From: Heterohyrax brucei | Taxonomy: Eukaryota; Chordata; Mammalia; Hyracoidea; Procaviidae | DNA: 64,000 nt | Assembly: GCA_028571685.1 (NCBI GenBank) | Contig: CM053144.1 | Location: 102,640,171-102,704,170, forward strand | Reading direction: 5' to 3' | In this document: one piece after another, positions 46,262 to 57,540 of the stretch | Numbering within the stretch: position 1 is the stretch's first letter | How the letters are laid out: every line of letters starts with the position of its first letter | Translations under genes and position numbers: made by a program | Notes under the pieces: model-generated | Told to the model about the DNA's origin: nothing | What the model saw: the letters and a program-made list of their open reading frames with translations, nothing else | Databases searched by the model: none

Positions 46262-48074
46262 GGGGCAGAGTCAAGATGGCTGACTAAACACACATCTACC
46301 TAAATCCCTCTGGAAACCAAGACTTGAAATGATAGTTAAATGGAGCCTTCTGGACACCTAGTTAGCTCTGGGATGTGGCATAGGGCTGTTAATTTGGACT
46401 TCATACCACTAAACGCAAGACCTCCTCCTTGCACGGACCCCACTCTCAGTGAGCACAGGCTTGCACAGGCTTGCACAGACCGAAGGTAACTCACCATTTC
46501 AATTTTTTTTCCTCTGTCTTGGCCGGCGGGCACAGCTGGGACTTGACTAGCTGCTGGTCTGGGACGCACTGCTGGTGGGACCGGGCAGTGTAATTGTCAG
46601 GTTCTGAGAGCCTGGCTTTGGACTTGATACACCTTGGCTCCTCTGGCCTATTGGGAAAAGGAGAAGCCCAGGCAGAGGACCCGGCCGGACTTGGTTCCTA
46701 GGCTGGAAGGTGACGCCTGCCGGGTGGAGAGTGCTTTTCTTGCAGGGAGGCGATGTTTTGCACAGTGTCACCTGGGGCTGGGGCCCAGTGGTACAGGCTG
46801 TGGACTCTGGGCATTTCAGCACTCTTAGCCTCTCTTTCCGCCAGGAGCCTGGTGCCGGCCAGTTGGCGAGCTTATGCAGGATGCCATCTTGTTTTGGTAG
46901 GAGGCAGAGTCATCCATAATTCCTGGGCTGGGAGGCAGTGCCTACCCAGAAGAGACTGCTTTTCCAACAGAAAAGCAGAATTCTACACAGTATTGCCTAC
47001 AGCTGGGGCCCGACAGCAGAGGCCAGCAGGCCAGTAGCCTTTCTGTATTTTGAGCTAGTTGATAACATCGGGGGTTCAATATAGTGGTGCTTACTTTGCC
47101 AGCTGGGAAGAGGGACGCATACACCTGAAAACCCGACTGACTCTGGAAGTTGTCAAATACTTTTTACTCCTCATCTTAAGACGGCCTAGAGAAATAACTG
47201 TGGTCCATCTTCACATCATCTCTCCCAGCCCCTATTGACACACATGAAACCCAAAAAACAATAAACATTGGAGAGGATGGTAACTGGGAAGTCACCCAAG
47301 GCATCAGAAGGCCCCCAAAAGAAACCATCTCGAAACTTCCCAGACGAAGCAGCTTTTCTGAAAGTATCAGAAGGTGAGTACAAAAGGATTACAGAGAGAG
47401 CCCTCCTAGACCTTATACAAAATGCAGCACAGCAAAACGAAAAATTAAGCAAGCTGTTCACTTTGATGGAACATCAGTACTCTGAAATCCAACAGATCAA
47501 GAACAAAATCAAAGACATAGAAACTTCATTTCAAGCCAAGAAAACAGAATGGAACAAATGGAAAAAGAATTTCTGATTTGGAAGACAGAGCCACTGACTC
47601 CATCATCTATGTGAGATATCAGAAAAAAGAAACAAGAAAAATGAAGAAGCATTAAGAAGCATGTGGGACTCTATTAAGAAGAACAATCTATGATTAATTG
47701 GAGTTCCTGAACAGGGCAAGACACCTGAGAACACAGACAGTATTGTTGCTGATCTGTTGACAGAAAACTTCCCAAAAATTATGAAAGAAGATAATATAGA
47801 TATACAAGATATGTGTTGAACACCACTCAATACAGATCTTAATAGAAAGACTCCAAGACATAATCAAGCTCAACAAAATGAAACATAAGCAGAAACTAAT
47901 AAAGGCAGCAAGACTCAAAACAAAGCTAACATTCAGAGGGAAACCCTGTAGGCTTTCGATGGATTTCTCAGCAGAAACGATGCTGGCATGGAGACAGTGG
48001 CATGACACATTCAAAGCCTTTAAGGAGAAGAGCTTCCAACCAAGAATTATACATCCTGCAAAACTATCTTTCAA
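46262..48074 (+). mobile_element. L1 LINE, 5' end to mid-ORF1, 3'-truncated without tail
   Basis: Starts GGGGCAGAGTCAAGATGGCT and runs through the whole 5' UTR into ORF1. It stops after 'CCTGCAAAACTATCTTTCAA', where copy A continues. There is no poly-A. A perfect 16-bp duplication, ATAGAATTGCAAACAG, flanks it at 46246-46261 and 48075-48090. Closely similar to the L1 at 62510. Confidence 0.9.
47244..48074 (+). pseudogene. L1 ORF1, truncated, with stop at codon 7
   Basis: The family start ATG is at 47244 (MKPKKQ), but codon 7 is TAA, where the copy at 63896 has CAA. The frame then stays open to TGA at 47574-47576, giving the N-terminal and coiled-coil part ('NFPDEAAFLKVSEGEYKRIT', 'LIQNAAQQNEKLSKLFTLME'). 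RNA-binding domain pieces follow in other frames ('KQKLIKAARLKTKLTFRGKP' at 47885). The C-terminus is missing at the truncation point. Confidence 0.85.
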
Positions 48075-48090
48075 ATAGAATTGCAAACAG

Positions 48091-48879
48091 TTTTAAATAT
48101 TGCAGCCAGATATTAGGAACCTCCCTGTTGAGCGTCTTGCTCATTCATATTCAAAAAATACTGTGCTTAAAGTTCCATACCCTTAACTACTGTCAATTAA
48201 TGTAAGTTCATGCGTTGCATGTATGTAACTTTGGGGAGGGGAGGCAGTGTGGGGGACAGTTAGTAATTCTTTAATTATGCTTTTGGCAGTGGGCCTGCTT
48301 TGGAGGTATCACTAGACTTTTACAACTACAGGTTACTATTATTATTTTGCTTTAGCATGTGATGTAAAATGTGAAAGATAAATTTCTCATAAGGAAACAG
48401 ATCTTGAGCAAATTACAATCAGTGTTAATCTCATACTCTGAGGAAAAGACAAGTTAATAAAATGATCTCTTAAATAGAAACTCAGACAATTCTGTCCAGT
48501 TTCATTATTCTCATAACTTTTTTGTCTAGCCCCAAAGAGAAATGAACAGTTCTTATTAATTGTAAAATATGTCAGAAACACTTTACTATGCAATCAGGAA
48601 ATAATTAATTTAGAGCTCTTCATCAGTAACAGGGATGGACTTTCTCAGTGAAAAGCCTTCTCTGAATTCAGTAATGAGATAACTATTACTGAAATATTTA
48701 TTGACAGAAAATTACATCAGGGAAAGAAAAAAGAAATTTTTTTAAAGCTAGGTAAAATGTTGAATAAAGGGTAGTTGATTGCTCCTCCAACTTTAGCAGT
48801 GAAACAATAAAATTTTGAAGAGTACTAGAACTTTGGGATATAAATTACAACATTTTAGTTGGTAGCTATCCTCTGAGGT
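48091..48879. other. Unassigned DNA
   Basis: No gene or repeat recognised. Confidence 0.4.
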
Positions 48880-49440
48880 CCAGCAATTAAGTCCCCAAAC
48901 TTAATTGTTCTAGGTGCTACATATCTCATTATTTAATATCGCTATGGTCACCTTCAAAGCACTCCCCTTGGGAAACTATGCACTTATGCCAGCACTTAGT
49001 CCATCCTTCAAAGCAATTTTGGAACTCTTTCTAGAAGGCTCATTGTATGCTGTGGCACAGTGGAAAGTTTGCTAACTTAATTATATAGTTGCCTGTGAGG
49101 AAATTTTTAGTCAATAAACAAATAACTGTATTGGAGCACACTACCTACTCACCTGATCTGGCCCCAATGACTTTTTTCTTTATGCAAAGGCAAAGGAAAT
49201 ATTGAAAGAAAGACATCTAATCCTGGTGATATTCAGGACATCAAGGGTAACACAATGACAGCTCTGATGGCCATTCCAGAAAAACAGTTCCAAAATTGCT
49301 TTGGGTGAAGGGTGGACTTGACCCCAGCTTTGGTGTATGACTTCCCAAGGGGAGTGCATCAAAAGTGATATTCAACAATGAACTATGTAGTACTTTTTCT
49401 AGGATGGGTTCACAAACTTAATTGACAGTTCTCATATATC
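48880..49440 (+). mobile_element. Mariner-family DNA transposon in foldback form
   Basis: The centre encodes the mariner transposase signature 'EHTTYSPDLAP' (YSPDLAP at 49146-49166), then 'DIKGNTMTALMAIPEKQFQNC' (around 49235-49300). A single-base loss after YSPDLAP breaks the frame. Both ends carry CAATTAAGT as an inverted repeat. The left arm (48884-49026) is an inverted copy of the right arm (49286-49424): it shares 17-mer AAAGCAATTTTGGAACT and 15-mer GCACTCCCCTTGGGA. It therefore lacks the true 5' half and N-terminal transposase. Confidence 0.8.
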
Positions 49441-49814
49441 TTCTTTGTTATACCATTATAGTAAATGATATGGAGTGATCTAAGTAAAGGAAAAGACCTT
49501 GTTATCAAGAAAATTATTATCTGAATTTCTAAGCAGCAGCTCTACTGATGTTTTAGACTGGATAATGCTTTGCTGTGGGGATTGCCCATTGCACTGTAGG
49601 GTATTTAGTTGCATCCCTGGCATGTATTCACCAGAAACCTACAGTAGCACTCCCCAGCCTTGTCCAGCTGTGACAACTAAGCTTTCAAAACACTTTCAAA
49701 CACATGAGTTTCATGAGAGTATAAATTTATAGATCAAATAATAGTTTGTATAAGTACCAGGAAGTCGTCTAAATAGAGGACCCTTTGTCTAGATAATTAG
49801 GTGACCAGGTAACT

Positions 49815-50390
49815 AAAAGCACAGAGTACCAGAAATACCTGTGTTTTATTGATTGTCTAAAGACATTCAACTGTGTGGATCATAGCAAACTACGGATAAA
49901 ATTGCAAAGAATGGGAATTCCAGAACCCTTAATTGTGCTCATGTGAATCTAAATGTAGACCAAGAAGTAGTTTTCGAAACAGAACAAGGAAACACTGCCA
50001 AAGCTGAGTGCCGTCGAGTCGGATCCGACTACACGGTTAACATCAGGAGAGGTGTGCATCAGGATTGTAGCCTTTCACCATATTTATTGAGCATGTATGC
50101 TGATGAGGAGGTGGACTATATCAAGAAAAATTCTGTATTAGAATTGAAGGAAGATGCATTAACAGTTTGTGGTATTCAGGTGACACAACCTTACTTGCTA
50201 AAAGCAAAGAGGACTTAAAGCACTTAGTGACGAAGATCAAAGACCACAGCCTTCAGTATGGAGTACATCTCAACATAAAGACAGTAGATTGTAGATTACA
50301 CCTCCACATAAAGAAAACAAACGTCCTTGTAACTGGGCTAATTAGCAACAGTGTCATGATGAATGGAGAGGGCACTAACAACAACAGTGG
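49815..50390 (+). mobile_element. RTE-clade LINE, internally deleted
   Basis: RT pieces 'FIDCLKTFNCVDHSKLRIKL' (49845), 'GVHQDCSLSPYLLSMYADE' (50055-50110), then YSGDTTLLAKSKEDLKHL (50172-50225), where the clade has YADD; the first aspartate is changed. After 'IKTVDCRLHLHIKKTNVLVTG' (a partial repeat of the preceding residues) the sequence jumps to the 3' terminus CACTAACAACAACAG. About 1 kb of the 3' part is gone. Pseudogene. Confidence 0.8.
49999..50030 (-). mobile_element. AfroSINE 3'-end scrap inside RTE
   Basis: CAAAGCTGAGTGCCGTCGAG then TCGGATCCGACT interrupts the RT text between GAACAAGGAAACACTGC and ACACGGTTAACATCAGG; other RTE text would be continuous there. Confidence 0.55.
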
Positions 50391-50424
50391 TTACAACCTT
50401 TGATTGTAATGTCAGATTGGGATT

Positions 50425-50600
50425 AAATTTTGGTGTAGCCTCTTGCTAATTCTGGTCAAGTTCACTTGTCTTCTCTAAGCCTCGATTTACTCTTCTACAG
50501 AATAACAATAACGTTACTTACACAATGACTTGTTCTGAATGTGAAGCAAAAAATAGAGTCTAGAAGAGACTGGAATCATTACTATCAACAATTATTATCA
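50425..50600 (+). mobile_element. MIR SINE
   Basis: 'TTCTGGTCAAGTTCACTTGT', 'CTAAGCCTCGATTTACTCTT' and 'ATAACAATAACGTTACTTAC' give a diverged forward MIR core. Confidence 0.65.
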
Positions 50601-51107
50601 TAGATGGCATTTAAATTTATGTTGAATTGGATAGCGTAGACACATGAACATTTATCCATTATTCATAGAGACATTAGCAAGGGTAAAATAGTGGTAAAGA
50701 AGTATTTTAATGCTAATGGAAAATTTAAGCATTTATTATACATTGGTAGAATGCTATTTACATTTTTAAGACTGTATTTTTAAAGTTGTCTAATCTCATG
50801 AGTTTTTCTTTTAGAGTAAAAGAGCACACATTGGCTGAAGAATGATCCAGAATGATCAGAATTAAGATATATTCTATAAAAGTTACTTAAGTTCAGAAAC
50901 AAACCCAAATTTGGGGGACAGTCAGGCAAAAAATATCAAGTAAAAGAAATAAAGCTGATCTCTATTTCTCCACAGATTCCAATTTTGGGGGCTCTCTGTA
51001 GAGTCAAAAAATGTAAAATGTACACAAAATAAGAGAATGTTGTTACCATGATCACTGCTTGAGAAAATTCCCAGATAAGAAGTTTCATTCATATAACAGG
51101 AAACTAC
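50601..51107. other. Unassigned AT-rich DNA
   Basis: Nothing recognised. Confidence 0.4.
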
Positions 51108-51117
51108 AGCACGAGAA

Positions 51118-51281
51118 GCGCTGGTGGTGTCGTGGTTAAGTACGACAGCTGCTAACCAACACGCTGACAGTTTCAGTTGGCCAAGTGCTCCTTGGAAGCT
51201 CTATGGAGCGACTCTGCCCCGTCCTGTAGTGTCGCTGTGAGTCGGAATTGACTCTACAGCTGTGGATTTGGTTTGGTTTAT
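51118..51281 (+). mobile_element. AfroSINE, well preserved, with target duplication
   Basis: GCGCTGGTGGTGTCGTGGTT (A-box side), CGCTGACAGTTTCAGTTGG, CTCTGCCCCGTCCTGTAGTG, TCGCTGTGAGTCGGAATTGA, tail GGTTTGGTTT. AGCACGAGAA (51108-51117) and AGCATGAGAA (51282-51291) flank it. Its several retained CpGs suggest it is young. Confidence 0.92.
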
Positions 51282-51736
51282 AGCATGAGAAATGATGGTG
51301 AACACTGAATATATTTAACTGTAAAACTAAGACAAAATAAAGTTAGTATAACGCAGTTAATAAAAATTGGGAGAGAATTGGGAAAGAAGGTGAAGAGTAG
51401 AATAAATTTTTTGTTTCATCTGAATACAACTGGAAATCAAAGAATTTCAAAGCTAACAAAGCAGGAAATAAAAGTTAAACATATTTAGCACTACATAAGG
51501 AAACATTCAGTGTGATTAAGGATGACTTAAACATATGAAAAAGGCTAAACCTCACTCCTAATAAAAACAAAATTAAAACAAGACTGAGATTACATTTTTC
51601 ACTTATATTGGCAAATGTCAAAAAGATCCAATACTGGACTGACAGGTTTGGGGGCTAGCTATTCTGCTTTGCCACTAGGAGGATAAATTCATACAATCTG
51701 TACTGAGGAGTATTTAACAATTTCTATCATAATTAT

Positions 51737-51952
51737 GGAATTCCCGGGTGGCACAAATTTTTAAGCACTGGGCACTAACCAAAAGGCTGGCAGTTGAAAT
51801 CTACTCAGAGGCACCTTAGAAGACCTGATAGTTTGCTTCCAAAAGTTCAAAGTAAGGAAACCTCTAGTTATAGCTAACAGTTTTAAAAATACATGGGGTC
51901 TCCGTGAGTCTAAATTGACTTCACAGGTACTGGTTATGGGTTATGGTATCGT
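51737..51952 (+). mobile_element. AfroSINE, second subfamily
   Basis: GGAATTCCCGGGTGGCACAA, CTAACCAAAAGGCTGGCAGT, ACTCAGAGGCACCTTAGAAG (AGGCACCT type), ending GGTTATGGGTTATGG. Diverged. Confidence 0.75.
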
Positions 51953-51972
51953 AATTACAAATATTCAGCATT

Positions 51973-52127
51973 GGGAAATCCTGGCGGCTTTGTAGCTATG
52001 GGTGCTAACTAAAAAGTCAGCAGTTCAAATTCATCACGTGCCCCTTGGAAAGCATATGGGGCAGCTCTACTCCACCCTATCTTGTCACGATGAGCCAGAA
52101 TCGACTCAATGACAATGGGTGGGTTTC
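51973..52127 (+). mobile_element. AfroSINE
   Basis: GGAAATCCTGGCGGCTTTGT, AAAGTCAGCAGTTCAAATTC, GTCACGATGAGCCAGAATCG, ACTCAATGACAATGGGTGGG. Confidence 0.9.
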
Positions 52128-52214
52128 TGACCAGCTTTCACTGTTCCAGTTCCAGAAATGCATCCTACAGAAACATACTCATGTATTTGAAGTGCTGTTT
52201 GTACAGAGGTGGTC

Positions 52215-52392
52215 ATAAACCAGTTATGTGGAACCTATGTGTTCAAGTCAAGCTGTCTTCTCTAGAATTTTCAATGACTGGCTTTTTAGAAGTAGATCTT
52301 TCTTCTGAGGTGTCTCTGGGTGGATTCAAATAACCTTTCTTTCCATTAGCAGCCTAGATTGCTGCATGTTAATCCTTGGTACCTCCCAGGGA
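52215..52392 (-). mobile_element. AfroSINE, second subfamily
   Basis: 'TTTCAATGACTGGCTTTTTA', 'CTTCTGAGGTGTCTCTGGGT', 'GGATTCAAATAACCTTTCTT' and head end 'CCTCCCAGGGACT'. Confidence 0.75.
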
Positions 52393-54862
52393 CTCCACAA
52401 AGGTACCCAGAGTTGCGTTACAACAGAAATGGCCATTAATAGACATTTTGATACATCCATGCAATGGAATCACAGTTAATAATGTACTGAAGTGGAATGA
52501 AACCCAAAGTATATGAGAAACAAAAAAAAGAAAGAAAGAGGAGAATAGGAGGAGGAGACGGAAGGCAAGAGAGGGAAGTATGGGGTAGAAAGTGTGTATA
52601 AAATGCTATCATTTTGTATAACATTGGGGTAGTGAATGGACACACACATTCATTTATATGTCTACAGTATATGTATACATACACAAACTGTCTCTAGAAA
52701 TTGGTTACATTTTCTCAGTTCCTCTAAGAAGAGAAATTGAGTAGCTAGGGAATAAGATGGAAGGGTGACTTATTTTCACTGCCAAAAAGTATCTTGTGAA
52801 TTAAAAACAAAAGGACTCTATTTTTAGAGAGTCTGTATGTTGGACTTGGCCTATAGTTTTCTAGTTTGAAGTTTCTTCAGTAATTATTAAAACAAAGTAA
52901 TTTTTTTATCGTTACCAGCTTTCTGTCTGATTATATGTATAACCATTGTAGTATTTGTATTATGCAAACAACTTTTTCCCAATATGAAAACCATAATGAG
53001 TCAAGCCCTGAAATTCCCAATGCCTCTAATTTGGAAATAATTATACAAATAAAGTATTTCACTATGTCAGGACTGGGATTATTCCACTTCAGGCTAAATC
53101 ATGTAGAATTTTGCTTTAATAGTCCTTTTACTACCTCTAACATGACAGTCCTGTAGTACTGGCTGATTCATTCAGACTAGAATTTTTTCTAATCCATCCT
53201 ATTGTAAAATCAAGAGGGATAAAAGAAGGAAAAAGATGTTTATTTTGCTCTATTAATTTCTCAAGAGTTTAAAAGCATAAAGTTTGGCAAACAGTAAGTA
53301 ATCACATAAAAAGAGGGAGAAAGTAATCATATATGATATCATAATCCCAGGACAAATTTTTACTTTTATACCAGGAGGTTTTGGGGTGGGGGGAATCCCA
53401 TCTTAACCCCTAAATTGCTCTATAGATTCAAATCTCTTTTGTCAGTTCCTGAATAGGAATAGGAATAGGAAATACTCTGGGCCATTATATAAAGAGATTT
53501 TGGTGAAACAAGAAGCATGTTCTCTTGCACTTTGCCCTTTAATTAGTGTAAGCTCCTTGGAGACTGATGGTCTGACTTCATAGCGGATAACAGAATGGAT
53601 CTAGGAAATAGTGCTAAAATTAAACATTCCTCCTAAATGTTGCAGGCAACCCTAAGCCCTAAATGCCTGCCAAGCCCCTGAGAATCAATAGAGAAACCAG
53701 TGAGCACAGAAAGCAGAACCGCCCACTGGAAAGTCCAGTTAATAGAATTCTACAATGGGCAATAGGTCTGCAATATAAGCACATTCTTACAGAATAGATT
53801 CCCTTTATCTGAGCTTCTGAGTCCAGAGCACGGTCCAGTGAACAATTAGACCTGCAAAAGCTAACCATGAGCTCCAGATTGATTAGATGCCTTCACCCAA
53901 GTAAGATTAGATTATCACGGAGTTCTTGCCTTTAGGAATCAGAAGGGTACAGATATTCACTAAACATAAGCTTCTTAGGGTCAACCTGAATAATAAGAAA
54001 CCTCAGATCAGTAAACATTTAGACTGCTGCTAAGAAAAGCATTTTGTTGTCTTACTGACCACATTTAGCTATGTCTTCTGGCTTGCTTCGTTAAATTTCA
54101 TGTTCATGTACTGTATGTTAAAGATATGTTCAAGAGTTACAGACTATTCCTAATAAATCCATCAACACAGTGGCATAGACTATATGTACTTTGCAATTCT
54201 ATACTAGGTTAGACTCTGTTTTAACAGCTAACAATCTATCAAAATAAATAATCTCCCTAAAGTACAATATTATTAAATATTTCTGACATCAGAAATTCCC
54301 CAGCCCCCAAGGCAGAATTAATAGCCATTTGTTCATATATATTTATATATATATATATATCATAGTGCTTCTCACATTTTTAATAGGTACTATGACATAT
54401 CTTTTATTCCCACTAGATTGGGACCCCCTTGAGGGTGGAAAACAGAACTTATTCATCTCTGAGTAAGTTCCAGTGGCTTATATAGAGCCTTCCACATGAT
54501 GGATGAATGAACAGTAAAAAAACCACAGGCAGAGGTTTCTAGCCCTCTCTCTTCTGCCTAACGCCCATGGCAACACTGGGATGGGGCAACAGAGGGAGGA
54601 AGGAAGGAGGACAGGACAAACACTTAAGGCAGTTCCTTTTGAGCTTTTCTCCATCCTTTAGCGCTAGTTTTCCTTTTCAGTAGTGTTCCTATACTGACTT
54701 TTTGATTCACACTGTATCTCTTTTATGAATGCAGCAGTTGCTGCAAAGAATGACAATTTGGATCCATGACAGTTCAGTGCAGGAACAGGCAGCCCATTGC
54801 ACTGAAGTTCCCCAATGGCAACCAAGGTCCACCGTAGGAATGAAGTCTGACTCTGCTCCCTA
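52393..54862. other. Unassigned DNA with short simple repeats
   Basis: About 2.5 kb without a recognised gene. Simple repeats: (GGAATA)3 around 53452-53472 and an AT tract at 54336-54361. Confidence 0.4.
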
Positions 54863-54865
54863 CTA

Positions 54866-55022
54866 AACCCGTTGCTGTCGAGTAGATTCTGACTCATAGC
54901 AACCGTATAGGACAGAGTAGAACTGCTCCATAGAGCTTCCAAGGAGTCTCTGGTAGATCTGAACTGCTGATCTTTTGGTTAGCAGTTGTATCACTTAACC
55001 ACTACGCCACCAGGGTTTCCAG
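54866..55022 (-). mobile_element. AfroSINE with target duplication
   Basis: TTGCTGTCGAGTAGATTCTG, ATAGGACAGAGTAGAACTGC, CTTAACCACTACGCCACCAG (head) and GGGTTTCC. CTGCTCCCTACTA (54853-54865) and CTGCTCCCGACTA (55023-55035) flank it. Confidence 0.92.
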
Positions 55023-55035
55023 CTGCTCCCGACTA

Positions 55036-55668
55036 CTGCTCTGTTATTTCCCTTTCATGTAGCCTCTCTTCTCTTCCTTTCTCTGGTTCTTCTGTGCTAC
55101 TTTCATTTCTTCCCCAACTCCACTGTTTCCTTTTTCTTCTGCTTATGTTCAGGTTAGCCAATAAGTGAAAAATATTGCTAGGTAGGGATGGAAAATGCCC
55201 AACAGAATGCCACCATCCTTCCTGCTCTTGTCAAGGACAAAAATCGTTAACTAATTTATCAGACTCCGGCAACCTCAAAATCCTAAATCAGGACTACCAC
55301 CACCAATTAATAAGAGTGGGCAAAGAAGATGAAACCCATTCAGAGTCTCTAGGGAATTGTTATCTTCTTTGCAGTGATAAATATTAATCTGTCTCATCCT
55401 CAGTACTGAATGGACATCGCCTGTTCTGATGGACTGATAGCGGCTCTCTGCAGCACTGTGTGTAAAGTGATCAAGAGGGAGCATCCTGGGCCCTAGATGC
55501 ATTAGCCACCTTAGGCTAAGCAACCAGTTGTAGAGTGGCAACATACTTGCTACATGTTTGCCCCATTTGCCTTACTTTTTCATTGATTACACTTCCAATA
55601 CAATCAGGGTTTGCAAAGTTTCTTTTAGCTCACTTAACAATTACTTAAACTTGAATGTGTGTTAATTG
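55036..55668. other. Unassigned DNA
   Basis: A pyrimidine-rich stretch lies at 55040-55130. The 89-codon minus frame (55544-55275) and 70-codon plus frame (55175-55387) overlap and match nothing. Confidence 0.4.
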
Positions 55669-55812
55669 CAAACCTTGGTGGCATAATAGTTAAGTGCTAT
55701 GGTTGCTAACCCCAAACTTGACAGTTCAAATCAACCAGGCTCACCTTGAAAGCTCTATAACTCAATTATACTCTGTCCTATAGGGTCACTATGAGTCAGA
55801 ATTGATGGCAGG
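55669..55812 (+). mobile_element. AfroSINE, first of three in a row
   Basis: CAAACCTTGGTGGCATAATA, GTTAAGTGCTATGGTTGC, CCTATAGGGTCACTATGAGT. A GTTT-repeat tail follows to ~55845. Confidence 0.88.
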
Positions 55813-55861
55813 GGATATTTGTTTGTTTGTTTGATTTGTTTTTCTGGTTTATGGATTAACT

Positions 55862-56060
55862 AAAGGAGCCTTGGAAAACAGTGGTTAGTAGCTCGGCTAC
55901 TAACCAAGAGGTCAGTGGTTTAAACTTGCCAGCCACTTTGTGGCAGAAAGATGTGGCAGTCTGTTGCTATAAAGATAACAGCCTTGGAAAGCCTACAGAG
56001 TTCTGTCCTATAGGATTGCTAGGAGTTGGACTGACTTGATGGTAACAGGTTTTTGGTTTC
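55862..56060 (+). mobile_element. AfroSINE, older subfamily, second of three
   Basis: AAGGAGCCTTGGAAAACAGT, CTAACCAAGAGGTCAGTGGT, GATGTGGCAGTCTGTTGCTA, CCTATAGGATTGCTAGGAGT, tail GGTTTTTGGTTTCG then T18. Confidence 0.85.
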
Positions 56061-56084
56061 GATTTTTTTTTTTTTTTTTTGGCT

Positions 56085-56285
56085 TATAGGTTAATTTAAG
56101 TCTGTATGACACAATCAGCGTGTGCTCGGCTACTAAAGATTGGCAGTTTGAACCCATCCTGTGATGCTGAGGAAGAAAGGCCTGGCAATCTGCCTGCATA
56201 AATATTACAGCCTATGGAGCAGTTCTACTCTGTCACACATGAGGTCACCATAAGTCAAAATCAACTTGCTGATTTAGTTTTTAGT
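56085..56285 (+). mobile_element. AfroSINE, older subfamily, third of three
   Basis: 'GGCTACTAAAGATTGGCAGT' with TTTGAACCCATCC (B box), 'AGGCCTGGCAATCTGCCTGC', 'AGGTCACCATAAGTCAAAAT', tail TTTAGTTTTTAG. Confidence 0.85.
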
Positions 56286-57375
56286 AGGAGTTATTAATTA
56301 GAATTGAGTAGGAACCTGGCATTTTGCTAGGTGCTAGACACATAAAGATAAATAAACACAGTCATTAACTCCAGGTAACATATAGAATCTAACTTCCAGC
56401 AGCCAAGATATTCCATTTGAGCTGCAATCCCATAACCCATAAACCAAACAAACAAATCAAACCAACCAGAAGGCACTGTTTTCATTCTTCTTGCAGCCTA
56501 AGGATACATTCCAAATCCTTCTTTTGTTTTACTGGGAAATGTTAACCTTGGATTTCCAAAAACCTAAACCAGTCACAAATATTTCAATGATCAACTTAAA
56601 TTCTCATGTTACATTTGAAAGGATTAGAACTGATGATGTAAGTTCAAATAATTAAGTAGTGACTGTTGCTGCTTCAAAGAGTTTGAGCGTCTGTGGATTA
56701 CACTTCTGTAGTTTATGGTATAGATGACAATAGCTGAAGTCAGGACTAGGCTGGAGAAAAATAATAGATTAAAGCAACATAATTCTGCACATTTGTGCCA
56801 TGCAAGCACTGACTTATTAAAAAAAAAATCACATCAGTGTGAATTTTGACATAGCAACTGTGACACTGAGGTATCCATGATAGAACTAGCAATTTTCTGT
56901 CTCTGCTGAAAGAGCTGTTTCCCTGCTAAAAGAGGTAGCCACTCAACCTGAGGACAGGATCAGCAGCAGTGCAAAGAGGACACATCATATGTAGCTTTTT
57001 GAACTGAATTGCCATCCACCACCAGGGTCTCCTCCTCTCTGTTGCAGTGGTGGTAGCAAACACATAATCCTCACAAGCATCAGACTGCTGCTGTTTTGAG
57101 ATCTTGAAACCTTATTTGGGGCAGGACAACTGCTGATTAGGCCAGCAAATATTAGTTCTGTTCCTTTACTTGCTTGGGTTAAATTTACATATGGGTTCCA
57201 GTTTCTCATCTTGGGAGTTTTGTAACTACATGTATACAACGTAAAATGGGGGATAAGGCATTCTCCCGCAAATCAGTCAATACAATCCAGGGATTTGTCG
57301 GCTTTCCAGCTGTTGCTCTCTACTCAGAGGTGAAACAGGTTCACGTGACAGAGATACATATTCACTCCAATGAGT
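56286..57375. other. Mostly unassigned DNA, possible L2 scrap
   Basis: 56325-56400 ('GCTAGGTGCTAGACACATAA') may be reverse L2. The rest is unrecognised, including an 84-codon minus frame at 57239-56985. Confidence 0.35.
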
Positions 57376-57540
57376 TGTTTCTCACAGTGTGGCTCATAGA
57401 ACGCTGCATCAAAATCTGCCTGGAAAACACTAAGACGCACATTACTAGGCTCCACCTCAAAACTTTTAAAGACCCATGAATCTGAATTTTAACAAATTTA
57501 CTAACTGATTCCTAAAGGTACTGAGATATGAGAATACCGA
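57376..57540 (+). mobile_element. MER5A-like DNA transposon remnant
   Basis: 'TCTCACAGTGTGGCTCATAG', 'GCATCAAAATCTGCCTGGAA', 'GGCTCCACCTCAAAACTTTT' and 'GAATCTGAATTTTAAC' follow the MER5A order seen at 31755. Confidence 0.6.
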
